A stretch of DNA of 64,000 nt from Notospermus geniculatus (Eukaryota; Nemertea; Pilidiophora; Heteronemertea; Lineidae). Where the stretch lies: NCBI GenBank assembly GCA_002633025.1, contig NMRB01001374.1, positions 12,572 to 76,571 of the forward strand, written 5' to 3'. The notes beneath the pieces were generated by a model. That model did not search any database and was not told the DNA's origin. It was given only the letters and a program-made list of their open reading frames with translations. The translations under genes and the position numbers were made by a program. Shown one piece after another: positions 47,739 through 59,889 of the stretch. The stretch's first letter is position 1. Every line of letters begins with the position of its first letter.

Positions 47739-47996
47739 CAGCGGCCATGTTGGAGGTATAAAACAAAACAACAGACTTTCAAAACAATAGAAGTTATTAT
47801 CTCCATGGACCGTGACTGGCAATTTTTTCTTAATACCTCCAATATGGCCACAATGACAACACTGGTATAGGTGAAGCCAGCAGAAATACTATTGTTGAGG
47901 ACAATACATTTTAGGACAGATGTTCAAAACAAGAAGATTATACATGGACATATTTATTAAGGTCACTACATTATTGTAACAGGTGTAATACATAAG

Positions 47997-48461
47997 TACG
48001 GTGGCCCATAGAGCTCATTGATGAAAAATATTTACATTTGCAATTTTTTTTCAATTCGATAACTTTTTCTTGGGAATTTGTAAAATTTTTAGAAGTTCCC
48101 ACCGCGGTGATAATATTTCCACCTCGGTGATAATATTTCCACCTCGGTGATAATATTACCACCGCGGTGATAATATTTCTACCTCGGTGATAATATTTCC
48201 ACCTCGGTGAAAATTTATTTCCACCGCGGTGGTAATTATTAATTATCACCGCGGTGGAAGTTAATTTCCACCGCGGTGGAAATATTTCCACCGAGGTGGA
48301 AATATTCTCACCGCGGTGGGAATATTCTCACCGCGGTGGTAATATTTTCACCGAGGTGGGAACTTCTAAAAATTTTACAAACCCCAAGAAAAAAATTATC
48401 GAATTGAAAAAAAATTGCAAACGTAAATATTTTTCATCAATGAGCTCTATGGGCCACCGTA
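47997..48461. mobile_element. TIR element packed with CCACCGCGGTGG palindromes (copy 2)
   Basis: Same termini as 22878-23416 (TACGGTGGCCCATAGAGCTC and its complement) with a shorter palindrome array that includes ACCTCGGTG and ACCGAGGTG variants. Flanked by CATAAG on both sides, an independent 6-bp target-site duplication. Confidence 0.92.
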
Positions 48462-48769
48462 CATAAGGGATGTTTTCTGCATCATTATTCTAGGATTCAA
48501 ATTACAATGCATAATGATAGATTTGCACATACGGCCAATCAGTATTTCCATCGTGGTAACAAAGGAAACTTCACCATGTTTACATTTACTAGTAACTGAC
48601 AGTCACCTATTCAGCCACGCGGATCAAATTTCTCCATCAAGTGATAATACACCAACAAGGCGTTAATCGCTGCCCCCACGATACATCTAGAAAGGCGAAG
48701 AAATCAAACGATAAACGTTTACTTTATGACAACACAAAGTGCCGTTCGTCATGAAAAATGAAGTACATG

Positions 48770-49718
48770 TATGTGTACATGAATACATGTAAAAAACAAA
48801 AGGAGCAAAAATAGTAGCCTATCCGAAACAGGTGAAATCCCAGTTGACATTCGGTGTATTAGGCCTGCATATTGTGCATCAGTCTTCCTGGTATATTAGG
48901 GAGGTTTCGCAAATCGGACGAAAAACGAAGTTCGAAATACGAAATTGGACTTCACTTCCATGGCGTAATGTATTTCAGGAGATGGTTGGTACCGCAAATA
49001 TCGCCTGCTGCAAGAGCGTCTTTTAGCGTATTACGTTAAACCGAAAGAGTTACGGTGTACATGTATCTTGAATTTATAAATTTCCACTTCGTATCTACGA
49101 AGTGGAACCGAAAGATAAATTTCAAAGTTTGTTCCAAACAAAATTTAAGGCAGATTTTACACTTAAGATGTTTTATGCATACGGTCCCAGATCTATGGAA
49201 GCTGGTGATATTGCAAGTGCAACTTGTAATAGTTTTCTCAATGCACAGTAACATGTAGTAGGCCCCTACCGGTAGGCCTATACTCAAGTACAGGAGATTA
49301 CACGCGATTGAACTATTGTTCACTCTAATTTCATTGCTTCTGTTGTCAAAAACACTCGAATAAGATGCGACGCTAAACCGACTCAAATATGGTCTCAACA
49401 GTGATAAGCCTATGGCAACCAACCATCCTCCCATACAGGGTGTCTGTTCCACTCCTCTTCATACACTTGCACACAAAGTCAGTGTCACAGGAAGAGTGAT
49501 GTGAGATGGATGAAGAGAAACGAGGTAAAAACCCCGCTGTGGGAGAATGGCAGCCAACTGACCAAACAGGCATACATGTACTTGTGTCACGTTTTGCCAA
49601 TGAAGCTTATAGGCCTGATAATACTTGTGTCACAGTTTGTCACTGAAGATTATAGGCTTGGGCCCGTATGCATAAAAGTAGAATAAGCTTATTCCAGGTA
49701 TAACCTAACGTTATAACC
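48770..49718. repeat. direct duplication, unit 1 (about 0.95 kb)
   Basis: Matches 50347-51281 at high identity (same GTACATGAATACATGTAAAA start and CCTAACGTTATAACC end). Indels include loss of TTTCCACTTCGTATC and short GGCCTA-containing insertions. Open frames in it are short and not conserved by homology. Confidence 0.9.
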
Positions 49719-50240
49719 TTAAGTTAAACCTGGAAAATAAGCTTACAGGTATAACCTAAGCTTATTCCACCTTTATGCATACGGGCCCTGAAGTTTATTA
49801 GGCCTGAGGCTAGAAATAGAGTAAAGTGGTACAATTCTAGCCCCTGAATATACATGTACACCTCCATGCAATATTATTCTGGCCATTTTTACACTCGGGG
49901 GCTAGAATTGTACCACTATTTACCCTATACGGTATACGAAAACGCAGGTTAACAAAGACTTCAAATGGATTCACGACCGTGAAGCCATTGTTAACCTGCG
50001 TTTTCGTATAGATATCCAACAGAAAGCACAAAGAACGACACACAAAATGATATAAAAGGAAAGGTCGTCTCCAAATTTCGCAAATTTTCGACCCCAACCA
50101 GGGTCTTCCTCAGGCACTTTCTAGTCGAGCTACCAGAAGTGTAATGAGCTGGATCCCAACATTACAAATAGATCTGATCCAGCTCATAACACTTCTAAGA
50201 CCCCGGTTGGGGTCGAAAATTTGCGAATTTATGGCGTTTT
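49660..50240. mobile_element. cluster of nested foldback MITEs
   Basis: 49660-49788: GGGCCCGTATGCATAAAAGT mirrored by ATGCATACGGGCCC. 49838-49915: GTACAATTCTAGCCCC mirrored. 49935-50009: ATACGAAAACGCAGGTTAAC mirrored. 50085-50225: CGCAAATTTTCGACCCC mirrored by GGGGTCGAAAATTTGCG. No gene. The first hairpin is cut in half in duplication unit 2. Confidence 0.75.
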
Positions 50241-50346
50241 CGTATACCGATTCATGTCAACCTCTGTAATCAGGACACCTCTCAATTAAGGACAGCATTT
50301 GTCAGTCCTGAAGGTGTCCTTAATAGAGAGGTTCGACTGTACAGTG

Positions 50347-51281
50347 TATGTGTACATGAATACATGTAAAAAACAAAAGGAGCAAAAATAGTAGCCTATC
50401 CGAAACAGGTGAAATCCCAGTTGACATTCGGTGTATTCGGCCTGCATATTGTGCATCAGTCTTCCTGGTATATTAGGGAGGTTTCGCAAATCGGACGAAA
50501 AACGAAGTTCGAAATACGAAATTGGACTTCACTTCCATGACGTAATGTATTTCAGGAGATGGTTGGTACCGCAAATATCGCCTGCTGCAAGAGCGTCTTT
50601 TAGCGTATTACGTTAAACCGAAAGAGTTACGGTGTACATGTATCTTGAATTTATAAATACGAAGTGGAACCGAAAGATAAATTTCAAAGTTTGTTCCAAA
50701 CAAAATTTAAGGCAGATTTTACACTTAAGATGTTTTATGCATAGGCCTACGGTCCCAGATCTATGGAAGCTGGTGATATTGCAAGTGCAACTTGTAATAG
50801 TTTTCTCAATGCACAGTAACATGTAGTAGGCCCCTACCGGTAGGCCTATACTCAAGTACAGGAGATTACACGTGATTGAACTATTGTTCACTCTAATTTC
50901 ATTGCTTCTGTTGTCAAAAACACTCGAATAAGATGCGACGCTAAACCGACTCAAATATGGTCTCAACAGTGATAAGCCTATGGTAACCAACCATCCTCCC
51001 ATAGCACGGTGTCTGTTCCACTCCTCTTCATACACTTGCACACAAAGTCAGTGTCACAGGAAGAGTGATGTGAGATGGATGAAGAGAAACGAGGTAAAAA
51101 CCCCGCTGTGGGAGAATGGCAGCCAACTGACCAAACAGGCCTACTTGTGTCACGTTTTGCCAATGAAGCTTATAGGCCTGATAATACTTGTGTCACAGTT
51201 TGTCGCTGAAGATTATAGGCTTGGGCCCGTATGCATAAAAGTAGAATAAGCTTATTCCAGGTATAACCTAACGTTATAACC
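50347..51281. repeat. direct duplication, unit 2, ending 24 bp from the stop of gene D
   Basis: Copy of 48770-49718. It ends at CCTAACGTTATAACC in the centre of the hairpin MITE, and the next unique bases lead directly into the D stop codon at 51305. So the end of gene D has been joined to this repeat. Confidence 0.88.
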
Positions 51282-51304
51282 AGTTACTTCTTTGTAAAGG
51301 AAGC

Positions 51305-54300
51305 CTAATAGTCACCCTTTCGTATCCTTTCAATCATTTTCATCTGAAAGGGTATGGCATTGAATGGTTCCTCTACAAAGTCCGCAGTCACAAGACTCTC
51401 TTCAAAGAATTTTCCAGTCACTTTACTTTTCTTCAGCTGCTCAGCAATTTCCTCCAAGTTGAAGTATATAAAAAGTTCTGCGAGTTGATCGATGGTAAGT
51501 TCAGAGAGAGGGGTCAAATTTCCATCTGGAGGGGGAAACTTTATCATTTTACCGGATTGAAGCTGAGGATTAGGTTGAGATTGTGGCTGAGGCGTCGGTC
51601 TTGGTGTTGGGGGCACAACTGCTTGTGGAACAACTGCTGCTTCAGGAACACACCGTGTCGTTGGTGTACTCCTGGTTGGCGGCGGAGCGGGATTTCTGAT
51701 GGGCCCGGCAGCTCCCGGTGGAGCTGGTACTGGCCCAAGCCGAGCAATACTCCTGGTTGGCGGCGGAGCGGGATTTCTGATGGGCCCGGCAGCTCCTGGT
51801 GGAGCTGGTACTGGCCCAAGCCGAGCAATACTCCTGGTTGGCGGCGGAGCGGGATTTCTGATCGGCCCGGCAGCTCCCGGTGGAGCTGGTACTGGCCCAA
51901 GCCGAGCAATACTCCTGGTTGGCGGCGGAGCGGGATTTCTGATGGGCCCGGCAGCTCCCGGTGGAGCTGGCAGTAGCCCAAGCCCGGCAATAATCTCCCT
52001 CTGCGTCCTCTTATAGTTATGAATTTCTTCCATAAGAGGCTTCGGCAAAGACCTTCGACTCTTGTGACTTGGATCTGATGTCCTTCTATCCCTTCCCCTC
52101 TGTTCATGTTCTTGTGGTGTTTCTGTTTCTTCTGACGAACCAGAAACACATTGTGCAAACGGAACTACATCCTCGTAGTCCTCACGTAGTAATGGAGGGC
52201 GGGTGAGGCCTTGTAGATTCAATCCACCGCCTGGGGCAGGGCGGCATTCAGAAGGGTCACTTATACTGCGTTTTAATATTTCAAACTTGGGCCTCGGCTT
52301 CTTTAGTGTGGATACTTTCGGTGGCAGATAATCTACATTTTCTGGATCCTCCATTTCACCTGTAGCACCTAAAATGTATATCAAAATCAAAAAGATAAAA
52401 ACCTGTCTGTTCCCCTCATATCCAGAGGAGTGCTAAACTTGGTTCGCATCAGGGTGGCTTTCCATTGGAGCGTTTCCGTGCGCGGAAACGCTCCAATGGA
52501 AAGCACCCTAAAGGCCTGAACCCACTGTCGCGTTTTCCCACTGCGGTTTCATCACCGCCCGACAAATTCTTTGTTATATTCTCGGTTCGCTGCCTTTTAG
52601 CAAAGCATTTTCTGCCGCTGCGTTTTCCCGCTGCGTGAAAACGCGCCAGTGGGTTCGGCCCTTAAGGCCTGAACCCACTGACGCGTTTTCGCACAGCGGG
52701 AAAACGCAGCGGCAGAAAATGCTTTGTTAAAAGGCAAGAATTTGTCGCGCGGTGATGAAACCGCGGCGGCAAAACGCGACAGTGGGTTCAGGCCTTAAGG
52801 CCCGAACCCACTGACGCGTTTTCACGCAGCGGGAAAACGCACCGGCAGAAAATGCTTTGTTAAAAGGCAGCGCACCGAGAAAATAACAAAGGATTTGTCG
52901 GGCAGTGGTGAAGCCGCGGCGGCAAAACGCGACAGTGGGTTCGGGCCTTTTAAGGGCTCCACATGTGCGTTTTACGCTGCGTGATGCGTTAAATCTTTTG
53001 TTATTTTCCGCCGCTCTGCTTCCAAACAATGGGCGAAGCGTCAAAACGCAGCGTAAAACGCACATGTGGACCCAGGCCTTAAAGGTCTCCGGCCACTTGT
53101 GCGTTTTACGCTGCGTGATGCGTTAAGTCTTTTGTTATTTTCCGCCGCTCTGCTTCCAAATAATGGGAAAAGCGGATCACGCAGCGTAAAACGCACAAGT
53201 GGACCCAGGCCTTCAGGGCTTGTGTCCACGTGTGCGTTTTACGCTACGTGATGCGTTAAATCTTTTGTTATTTTCCGCCGCTCTGCTTCCAAACAATGGG
53301 CAAAGCGTCATAACGCAGCGTAAAACGCACATGTGGACCTATGCCTTTGAAGACCTGGGTCCACATGTGCGTTTTACGCTGCGTTTTGAAGCTTCGCCCA
53401 TTGTTTGGATTGCATCTACAGACAACAAAAGAGGGCTTTACCAGGAGTTGGCACCGTAAGAGCTTGGGATGATGATGGCCCGCCCTTAATGCTGTCTCCA
53501 ATGAAATCTCTCACTGCGATGTAGTCGTAAATGTTCTCAGCGCTGCATTCTCGTATTTCCGACACAGATGAGGGAGGTCAGCGTTTATGACAACATTGAT
53601 GTCTTTGAACCGTTCCATTTCGAAGAGAGAGGCTCTGGATTTGATGGTGTCACATACTGGGTCATTTGGCCTGTACTGCCAGACTCGAAATTCATGTGCA
53701 CCGGATGTGCTCTCGTCATTTATTGGTTTTGGAAAGTAGACAAAATTTGCATCAATGATGTCTACCTGTCTCAAGTCTGATGACTGTCTCCGTTCATTCC
53801 TGTTTTCAGTACCGGTGCCCGTTACGGTACCCATGGGGTAGAGGCTGCTGACAGTGCATGCAATGATGACATCATACCGAGTTTCTGAGATCAGCAGGAC
53901 ATCATGGGAAGTTAGACCAGATGGTTTTACTGTGAAGTAGACTCGCTGTGGAAGTGTGAATTTCTCATACACCTCCTGTAAGCTGTATGTGTTGCCATCT
54001 TCCACGATGGTGAAATTACCTTTTGTTGCCAATGGGATGGCAACTGTTTTGTCTATCGTCCTTATGTGACAGATTACACAGTCATTTTCCTGGTGTTTAA
54101 GTTGAAATTTATCCCCCTGTCTAACTGTTACGTTCCCAACAGTGAATGACTTCTGTGGCATGGCATACCGTGGCTTAAAATCCCAAAGATCTCTCATTTT
54201 CGGATAGACGCAGTCTCCACGTCTAATCGGAAAAATCTTCACTTGACTTGCATCCTCTGACACGTTCATCGTCGTCAATGGAATTAGGTACTGAGCCCGG

Positions 54301-54578
54301 ACTTTCTTTTTCAACTTTTCCATCGAAGTGTCGTAATAAGTGTCATAATCACAGGCCATCACTCGCTTGAAATTCCGCACACCAAGACCAACGAAGGCAT
54401 CGTCTCCCCAGAAAGACACACTTACACCATCTCTCGTATTCGGCCGTATCATCTTCGGCCAATCGTAGGAATCCATCAGTTCGTCAAAACGGTAACATTC
54501 AGATGACCATTTCACTTGCTTCAAAATATGCCCCAGCCATTTATGGGCCTTTGTGTCCTCCTCTTCCGTCTGTTGCAT
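51305..54578 (-). CDS. GAREM-like adaptor, locus D (one 2-nt frameshift in the CABIT exon)
   Basis: Exon 1 is 54578-53442, starting MQQTEEEDTK (an upstream in-frame ATG at 54602 is less likely by family alignment); donor GTAAAG. Exon 2 is 52368-51305, acceptor TTTTAG, phase 1, stop TAG. The CABIT core is NDCVIC...AIPL...KGNF. Near 53566-53580 the frame shifts by a net two extra bases, so the reading becomes LCRKYENAAL and stops; in the shifted frame the family ending SVSEIRECSAENIYDYI continues to the donor. The exon 2 frame is clean. The linker has four 27-residue repeats (LGPVPAPPGAAGP type) and RPPLLRED; the SAM-like domain ends ERIRKGDY. The intron (1.07 kb) is nearly all foldback elements. 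Either a recent pseudogene or a sequencing error. Confidence 0.8.
51664..51990 (-). repeat. 81-bp coding minisatellite in the linker of gene D, four units
   Basis: CTCCTGGTTGGCGGCGGAGC recurs with an 81-bp period (27 codons). The encoded unit includes LGPVPAPPGAAGP and RNPAPPPTR. The units differ by only one or two bases, so the array is young or homogenised. Confidence 0.92.
52451..53405. mobile_element. array of about eight foldback MITEs filling the intron of gene D
   Basis: Consecutive palindromic units: 52451-52509 (AGGGTGGCTTTCCATTGGAG type), 52513-52660, 52666-52794 and 52799-52947 (GGCCTGAACCCACTG termini with GCGTTTTC/GAAAACGC arms), then 52954-53078, 53084-53212, 53216-53346 and a partial 53350-53405 (TCCACATGTGCGTTTTACGC type). 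Each is about 130-150 bp, abutting the next with AAGG-like joints. Confidence 0.85.
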
Positions 54579-56280
54579 TATGCCAGATTCGACAGCTGAC
54601 ACTGTAGGCCTACATGTATTTCACAAAATGCTTACAAATTTGATATATCCTACGCGGAAGGTACATGTACAATACTGCACGCACACAATTCCATTCCACA
54701 AACCATTGACACCGTTGGGATATTCCCGGCTTTGCCTAATCTTGAATACATGTATACACAATATAAGAATTTTTTTTCTTTTTTTCTTCGCGGTTGTTGA
54801 ACTACAAATTTTCATGATAATAATAATCAGTACATTCTTGTTTATTCTTTCAAGCCCGAACTCGTCGGCGTACACAGTGGTTTGGTGGAACAGTTCTGTT
54901 TTCTGAACTCATATTATTGCGCAGTTGAAATGCAGTGGCACTTCCCTCTAGTTCACTTGACATTGCAATGAAATTGTTCGATGGCGAAATAATGGGGTGC
55001 CTTTTGAAAATCAATATTGTCAAATCTGGAGAGACCACTGGAGGTTATCATGAAAACCTACGGCAGGCAACATACATAGGCCTACCTCGCGAACGTCCGT
55101 TTTGAGTTAGGCCAGACATTTTATACCTTGTTTAGCAAACCCACCGACGCCCGAAATATTCCAAAAACAAAATTTAAAAAAATATTTAATTTATTTTTGA
55201 CCATTTAGCAAACCAGCCGACGTTCAAAATTGCTCAAAATAGAAAAAAAGAAAAATTTTATTTTTATTTTTATTCCGACCTTCGCCTTTCCTGCCCGAAG
55301 GTTCTAATCAGCTCACGGCATCTAGCGGCATGAATAGGAATTAACCACACTCTGTGGAGACCAATCACAATCATTGTCTTATGCACTGTCTGTCCTTGGA
55401 GGAATTGTCAGTGTAATTCCTCCAAGGTCTGTCGTAGCTTGGAGGTCAGTATAATTCCTCCAAGGTCGTATTTACCGATAGAACAATAAAGATTTATTTT
55501 GAAATAAAATTTTATTTTTATTACTTCCTTCGCTCTTTTGGTTTTACAGAATGCTTTTGTGAATGGAGAAAATAAATTTTTATTTTTATTTTTTCCGTTA
55601 CTTTCGGCTGTGCGTGTAAATTTATTCAAATAATATTTTCTCGGAATTTACCATGCTAACTGGTTCTTCAACCTCATATAATTTGCCAATAATTTAAAAT
55701 CTCATGTATAGAGGGTTCTTCACCGATGTCACAACTCAATGCTAAGGAGCGAATTAATACACAATTAGCCGTGCAGTGCTTGGCCATGTTGGCCGTCAGT
55801 AATACACTACAACTCTTAATTCAGCACTGATTGTCTGTTTTTACAACAGAGAGGTGTCAATCATCAGACTGTTTTAGAACATGTGATTTTACATGTATTT
55901 GACAAATCATATCCAAAAAAACTGAAGTGATAAGAAAGGAAGTTTGGAAAATATTCCAGTTATAATCTGAATTTCTAATCAGTAAACCCCATTGACACTG
56001 ACGGCCAATATGGCAATGTTATAATTAGGGTGTGATGTCATGTGATCTATAGGACAACTGCAATGAAATGAGCACAACATTTGTGTGAGGCTTTCATAAT
56101 CGTCAAGTCGCCGCTTATTCCGTCAATCTATTGTAATGTCACACTGGCACACAGGCATCACTGAAAAACGTTTCACCGGAAAGAAAGATTCTGTCTATGA
56201 TGGTGTCAACGATGATGTTGGTCAAAAGATTCAATGACAAGCATCAACCATTGCTCGTCTAGTACCTGGTTGCCGATGCT
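54579..56280. other. intergenic region between genes E and D
   Basis: No gene. Contains AT-rich stretches (55140-55280, 55480-55640) and several copies of the palindromic word CCTTGGAGGAATT / AATTCCTCCAAGG (55395-55470). CCGTCAATCTATTGTAATGT at 56117-56136 recurs inverted at about 57688-57705 in the E intron. Confidence 0.55.
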
Positions 56281-59200
56281 TTAATAGTCACCATTTTTTA
56301 TCCTTTCAATCTGCTTTTGTTGGAACATTGTGGCATGAAATGGTTCCGCAGAAAAATCATTCGCATCAAGACTCTCTTCAAAGAATTTTCCGGTCACTTT
56401 ATGTTCCTTCACTTTCTCAGCAATATCGTCCAAATTGAAATACGTAAATAGCAATGCGAGTTGATCGATGGTGAGTTGAGATAGAGGGGTCAACTTTCCA
56501 TTTGGAGGGGGAAATTTGACCATTTTACCGGATTGAAGCTGAGGATTAGGTCCTGGTGTTGGACAAACAGATCCCTTTTGAACCGGCGTGGGAACAGTTG
56601 CTGGAATGGCGGAAGTTTTGTTTGGTGGCCACCTGGCGAATACAGGAATATTTGTGGTTTCACTGTCATCTTTCAGTGGAGTTTGCGGCCATATGGACGA
56701 TGCAGGACGATTTGTGGTTGCACCTTCAACTTTCAGTGGAGTTGATTTCGGTTCAATCTGAGCGTTGATGTCAGTACCATGTGTCTTATGACGCCTATAA
56801 TCATGACGTGGTTGGTTTTGAGGTTCTGGCGCAGAATCTCGTCTGTTCTGACTTGGATCCGATGGTCTTCCGCCAGCTTGCTCTCCCCGTGTCTGTTGAT
56901 GCCCTGTTTTAGTTCCAACAGTGGACGAACCAGAAACAGAGGGAGGGTTTGGCGTATCATTGTATGGATCTTGTCGCAAGGGAGGAAGTGGGCGGTCAGA
57001 CATGTCACATCGGCTCACTGGGCGAGTGAGAGATTTACCTGCGTCAGAATCACTTTTCCTGCGGGCAACTGCGATGGCATGTGCGGGCGTCACCTTCTTT
57101 GAAGTGGATCCTTTCTGTCGCTGATCGTCTGCTTTCCACTTCTGCTTATCTTCAGTGTCATTTTTTCCTGAAACATCTGAAATGCAAATCAAGTAATGAT
57201 GAGAAAACATTTGACACTCATATCTAGAGGGAAGACTCCGAACGAAGACAGCCCCAAGACGTTGGATTCTGTGTACATGTACTTAGATACATGATTGTAT
57301 TCTTACCACTACAAGGCAGTGTTACTGGAGGGTAGCGCTTTCTTCTTGTAGGCCTTCTTCAGTGTTGACACAAAAGAGGGCCTATTTTTCGGAAAGATGT
57401 GTCCTTCCATCCTCAAAACCTGAATGGTCTCGGCCAATGGGGAGCGCCAATTGGTCACGTGATGACTACTGATAGAGCAGACGAGACACCTAGCGTTGAC
57501 CTAGGCCCATTGTTCGAGAGATGCGGTTCACCAAGCACGGCCAATCACACCTTGAATCGTCATGAATAATAGGTGGCATTGGTGTACTATCAGTTCAAAA
57601 CCACGCGTATATTCTCGCGTGGTCTGCGTGATCGGTGTTCCCTATTATCAGTGTAACGTTTTCAGTGAGGCCCATGTGCCAGTGTGACATTACAATAGAT
57701 TGACGGAATAGATCTAAAGGCGGTGACAGACTGGCGCGTAAGCAACGCATCGGGAAAGTGTTCAATCAAGGGAGGCGGTAACACGGACCGAAATACCTAC
57801 CGAATAATCTGATTGGCGGAACGCCTGCAGGACGCGCTGCGTACGCGCCAGACTGTCACCGGCTTTGGGCTGAGTTTACATCGCACGCGACACGAACACG
57901 AACACGCAGGCGAACAATGGCTTCACAAAGGATTCATCCCCACGAAACCTTTGTTCGTCGCCTGCGTGTTGGTGCCGCGTGTGCCTCGATGTAAACTCGG
58001 TCTAAAGCCGGTGACAGACTGACGCATTGCGGCGCGTCCTGCAGGCGTTCCGCCAATCAGATTCTTCGCGGGTACGTGTTTCGGTCCGTGTTTACCGCCT
58101 GCCTGATTGGTTGAACGCTTTCCGACGCGTTGCTTACGCGCCAGTCTGTCACCGAGCGGCGACTTGTCAATGAGCGACACACAGAGAAACAGTGCGTCTG
58201 TTTCCCAGTGTGTTCCGAACAATGGGAATCACACAGAAAAATGGCCACACTGAAAAACGTTACACTGGTATGAGGCATACCGGTATTTACTCTACATTAG
58301 TCTGACATAGGCCTACGTTCCTATTTGTTCCAAGGCAAATGGAATGACTTGGACGTCGGAAAACGAAGACCCTCGTGTTGTGTCGGAGAACGGCATGTGA
58401 ATGCCAATGACAAGAAAAGGAGATTTTTCGCAGATTGGTGTGCGTATGAGACAGGCCCGTTGCCAAGCTCGACACCATTGGATCTCAAGGCTTTTTCAAA
58501 ATTTATGGACAGGTGTGATGAAATCTAATGTCCCCACCCGCCTGATGTCCCCCTGCATTGTTTGTCACAGGATTAAGGGTCTTAGTCTCTCTAGAGTCCT
58601 ATTCAATGGTGCCGCTTAATCCGTAAATGTATTGTTGGGGGACATCACATATCGGGGGACATTAGATTCTACTACACCGGGAATAACTGAGTTGACAATG
58701 GAAGGTCTTACCTGGAGTATACCGGGCAGGAACTTGGGGCGCTTCTGGCTTCTTAAACACTCCAACAAAATCTCTGACTGTGATGTAGTCATAAATGTTC
58801 TCAGCACTGCATTCTTGTATCTGTGACACGGAGGTGGAATTGGCATCGATCACAACATTGATGTCTTTGAACCGATCGATTTCAAATAGCGAAGCTCTGG
58901 ATTTGATGATGTCACACATGGGGTTGTAGAGCCAGGTTTGAAATTCAAGTGTACTGTTTGCAATTGCTTCATTTATTGGTTTTGGAAAGTAGACAAAGTT
59001 GGCGTTAATGATGTCTACTTCATGTCTGCCTGGTGATTTTGTCGCCTCAGCGATGTTTTTCGTGTTCATGGCGCTGTAGAGGCTGCCAACACAGCAAGCA
59101 ATGAGGACATCATACCGAGTTTCTGCGATCAAGAGGACGTCACCGGAGGTTAGGCCTGGCGGTTTTTCGTCTGGGAAGGACACTCGCTGTGGAAGTGTGA

Positions 59201-59828
59201 AGTTCTCATACACTTCCTGTAAGCTGTATGTGTTGTCATCCTGGATTATAATGAAGTTACCCTTTGCAGCCATTGGAACGGCAACTGTTCGATGCTGCGA
59301 TCTAATGTCACAGATTACACAGTCATATTCCTGGTACTTCAGTTCAAATGTATATCCCGGTTTAACTGTCGTGTTCCCAGCAGTGAATTTCTTTTGCGCC
59401 CTGGCATACCGTGGTTTGAAATCCCATAGATCGCTCATTCTGGGATAGACAGAATCTTTCTTTCTAATCGGAAGAATCTTTACCCTATTCCCACCTTTAT
59501 CCCCACCCATCGTTGTGAACGGAATTATGTACTCTGGCTTAACGTTCTGTTTAAGTTTTACCATCGAAGTGTCGAAAGATTTGTCGTAATCACAAGCCAT
59601 CACTCGCTTAAAATTTCGCACGCCGAGACCGACAAAAGCCTCATCTCCGCCAAATGTCACACTTTCGATATCTCCATAAAAACCTGTGTCCGGTCGAATC
59701 ATTTTAGGCCAATCAACAGATTCCATGAGTTTATCCAAAGTGCAAGTCTCAGATGACCATTTCATCTGTTTCAAGATCTTCTCTTGCCATTGATAAACCT
59801 CTTCCTGGTATTCTCCCGTCTGTTGCAT
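56281..59828 (-). CDS. GAREM-like adaptor, locus E (complete: CABIT + linker + SAM)
   Basis: Exon 1 is 59828-58712 (372 codons plus one base), starting MQQTGEYQEE; donor GTAAGA. Exon 2 is 57176-56281, acceptor TTTCAG, phase 1, stop TAA; intron about 1.5 kb. Predicted protein about 670 residues. CABIT core YDCVIC...AVPM...KGNF. VYENF (YxN) and ENIYDYITV are conserved. The linker starts DVSGKNDTED, has RPLPPLRQDPYND (class I SH3-type), RRDSAPEP and two units of the PxxRWPPxTPLKDDSE repeat, then MVKFPPPNGKLTP and the SAM-like domain (LTIDQLALLFTYF to ERIKNGDY). Open throughout. A GAREM-type signalling adaptor by architecture. Linker sequence is closest to F, so E and F are probably a recent pair. 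Confidence 0.9.
57640..58275. mobile_element. nested foldback elements in the intron of gene E
   Basis: 57720-57868 and 58010-58157 are palindromes with GGTGACAGACTG ends (CAGTCTGTCACC). Between them, 57866-58015 is another with GAGTTTACATCG / CGATGTAAACTC ends. The set is itself enclosed by GTGTAACGTTTTCAGTG / CACTGAAAAACGTTACAC at 57650 and 58248. At least four insertions are nested. Confidence 0.75.
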
Positions 59829-59889
59829 TTTCGTAGATTCGGCACTTAAACTTTAGAAACCACAACCTGTCTTCGTGACTTGAACATCT

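Noticed and set aside
49036-49452. 138-codon minus-strand frame repeated at 50613-51041 (142 codons)
   Set aside because: Present twice only because the DNA is duplicated. Indels between the copies are not consistently multiples of three, there are no splice or start signals, and the composition is not protein-like.
51485-52158. Long frames antisense and in the alternative frame over the D linker (163, 204, 105 codons)
   Set aside because: Shadows of the 81-bp GC-rich repeat. Only the minus-strand frame that joins the phase-1 acceptor to the SAM-like domain makes sense.
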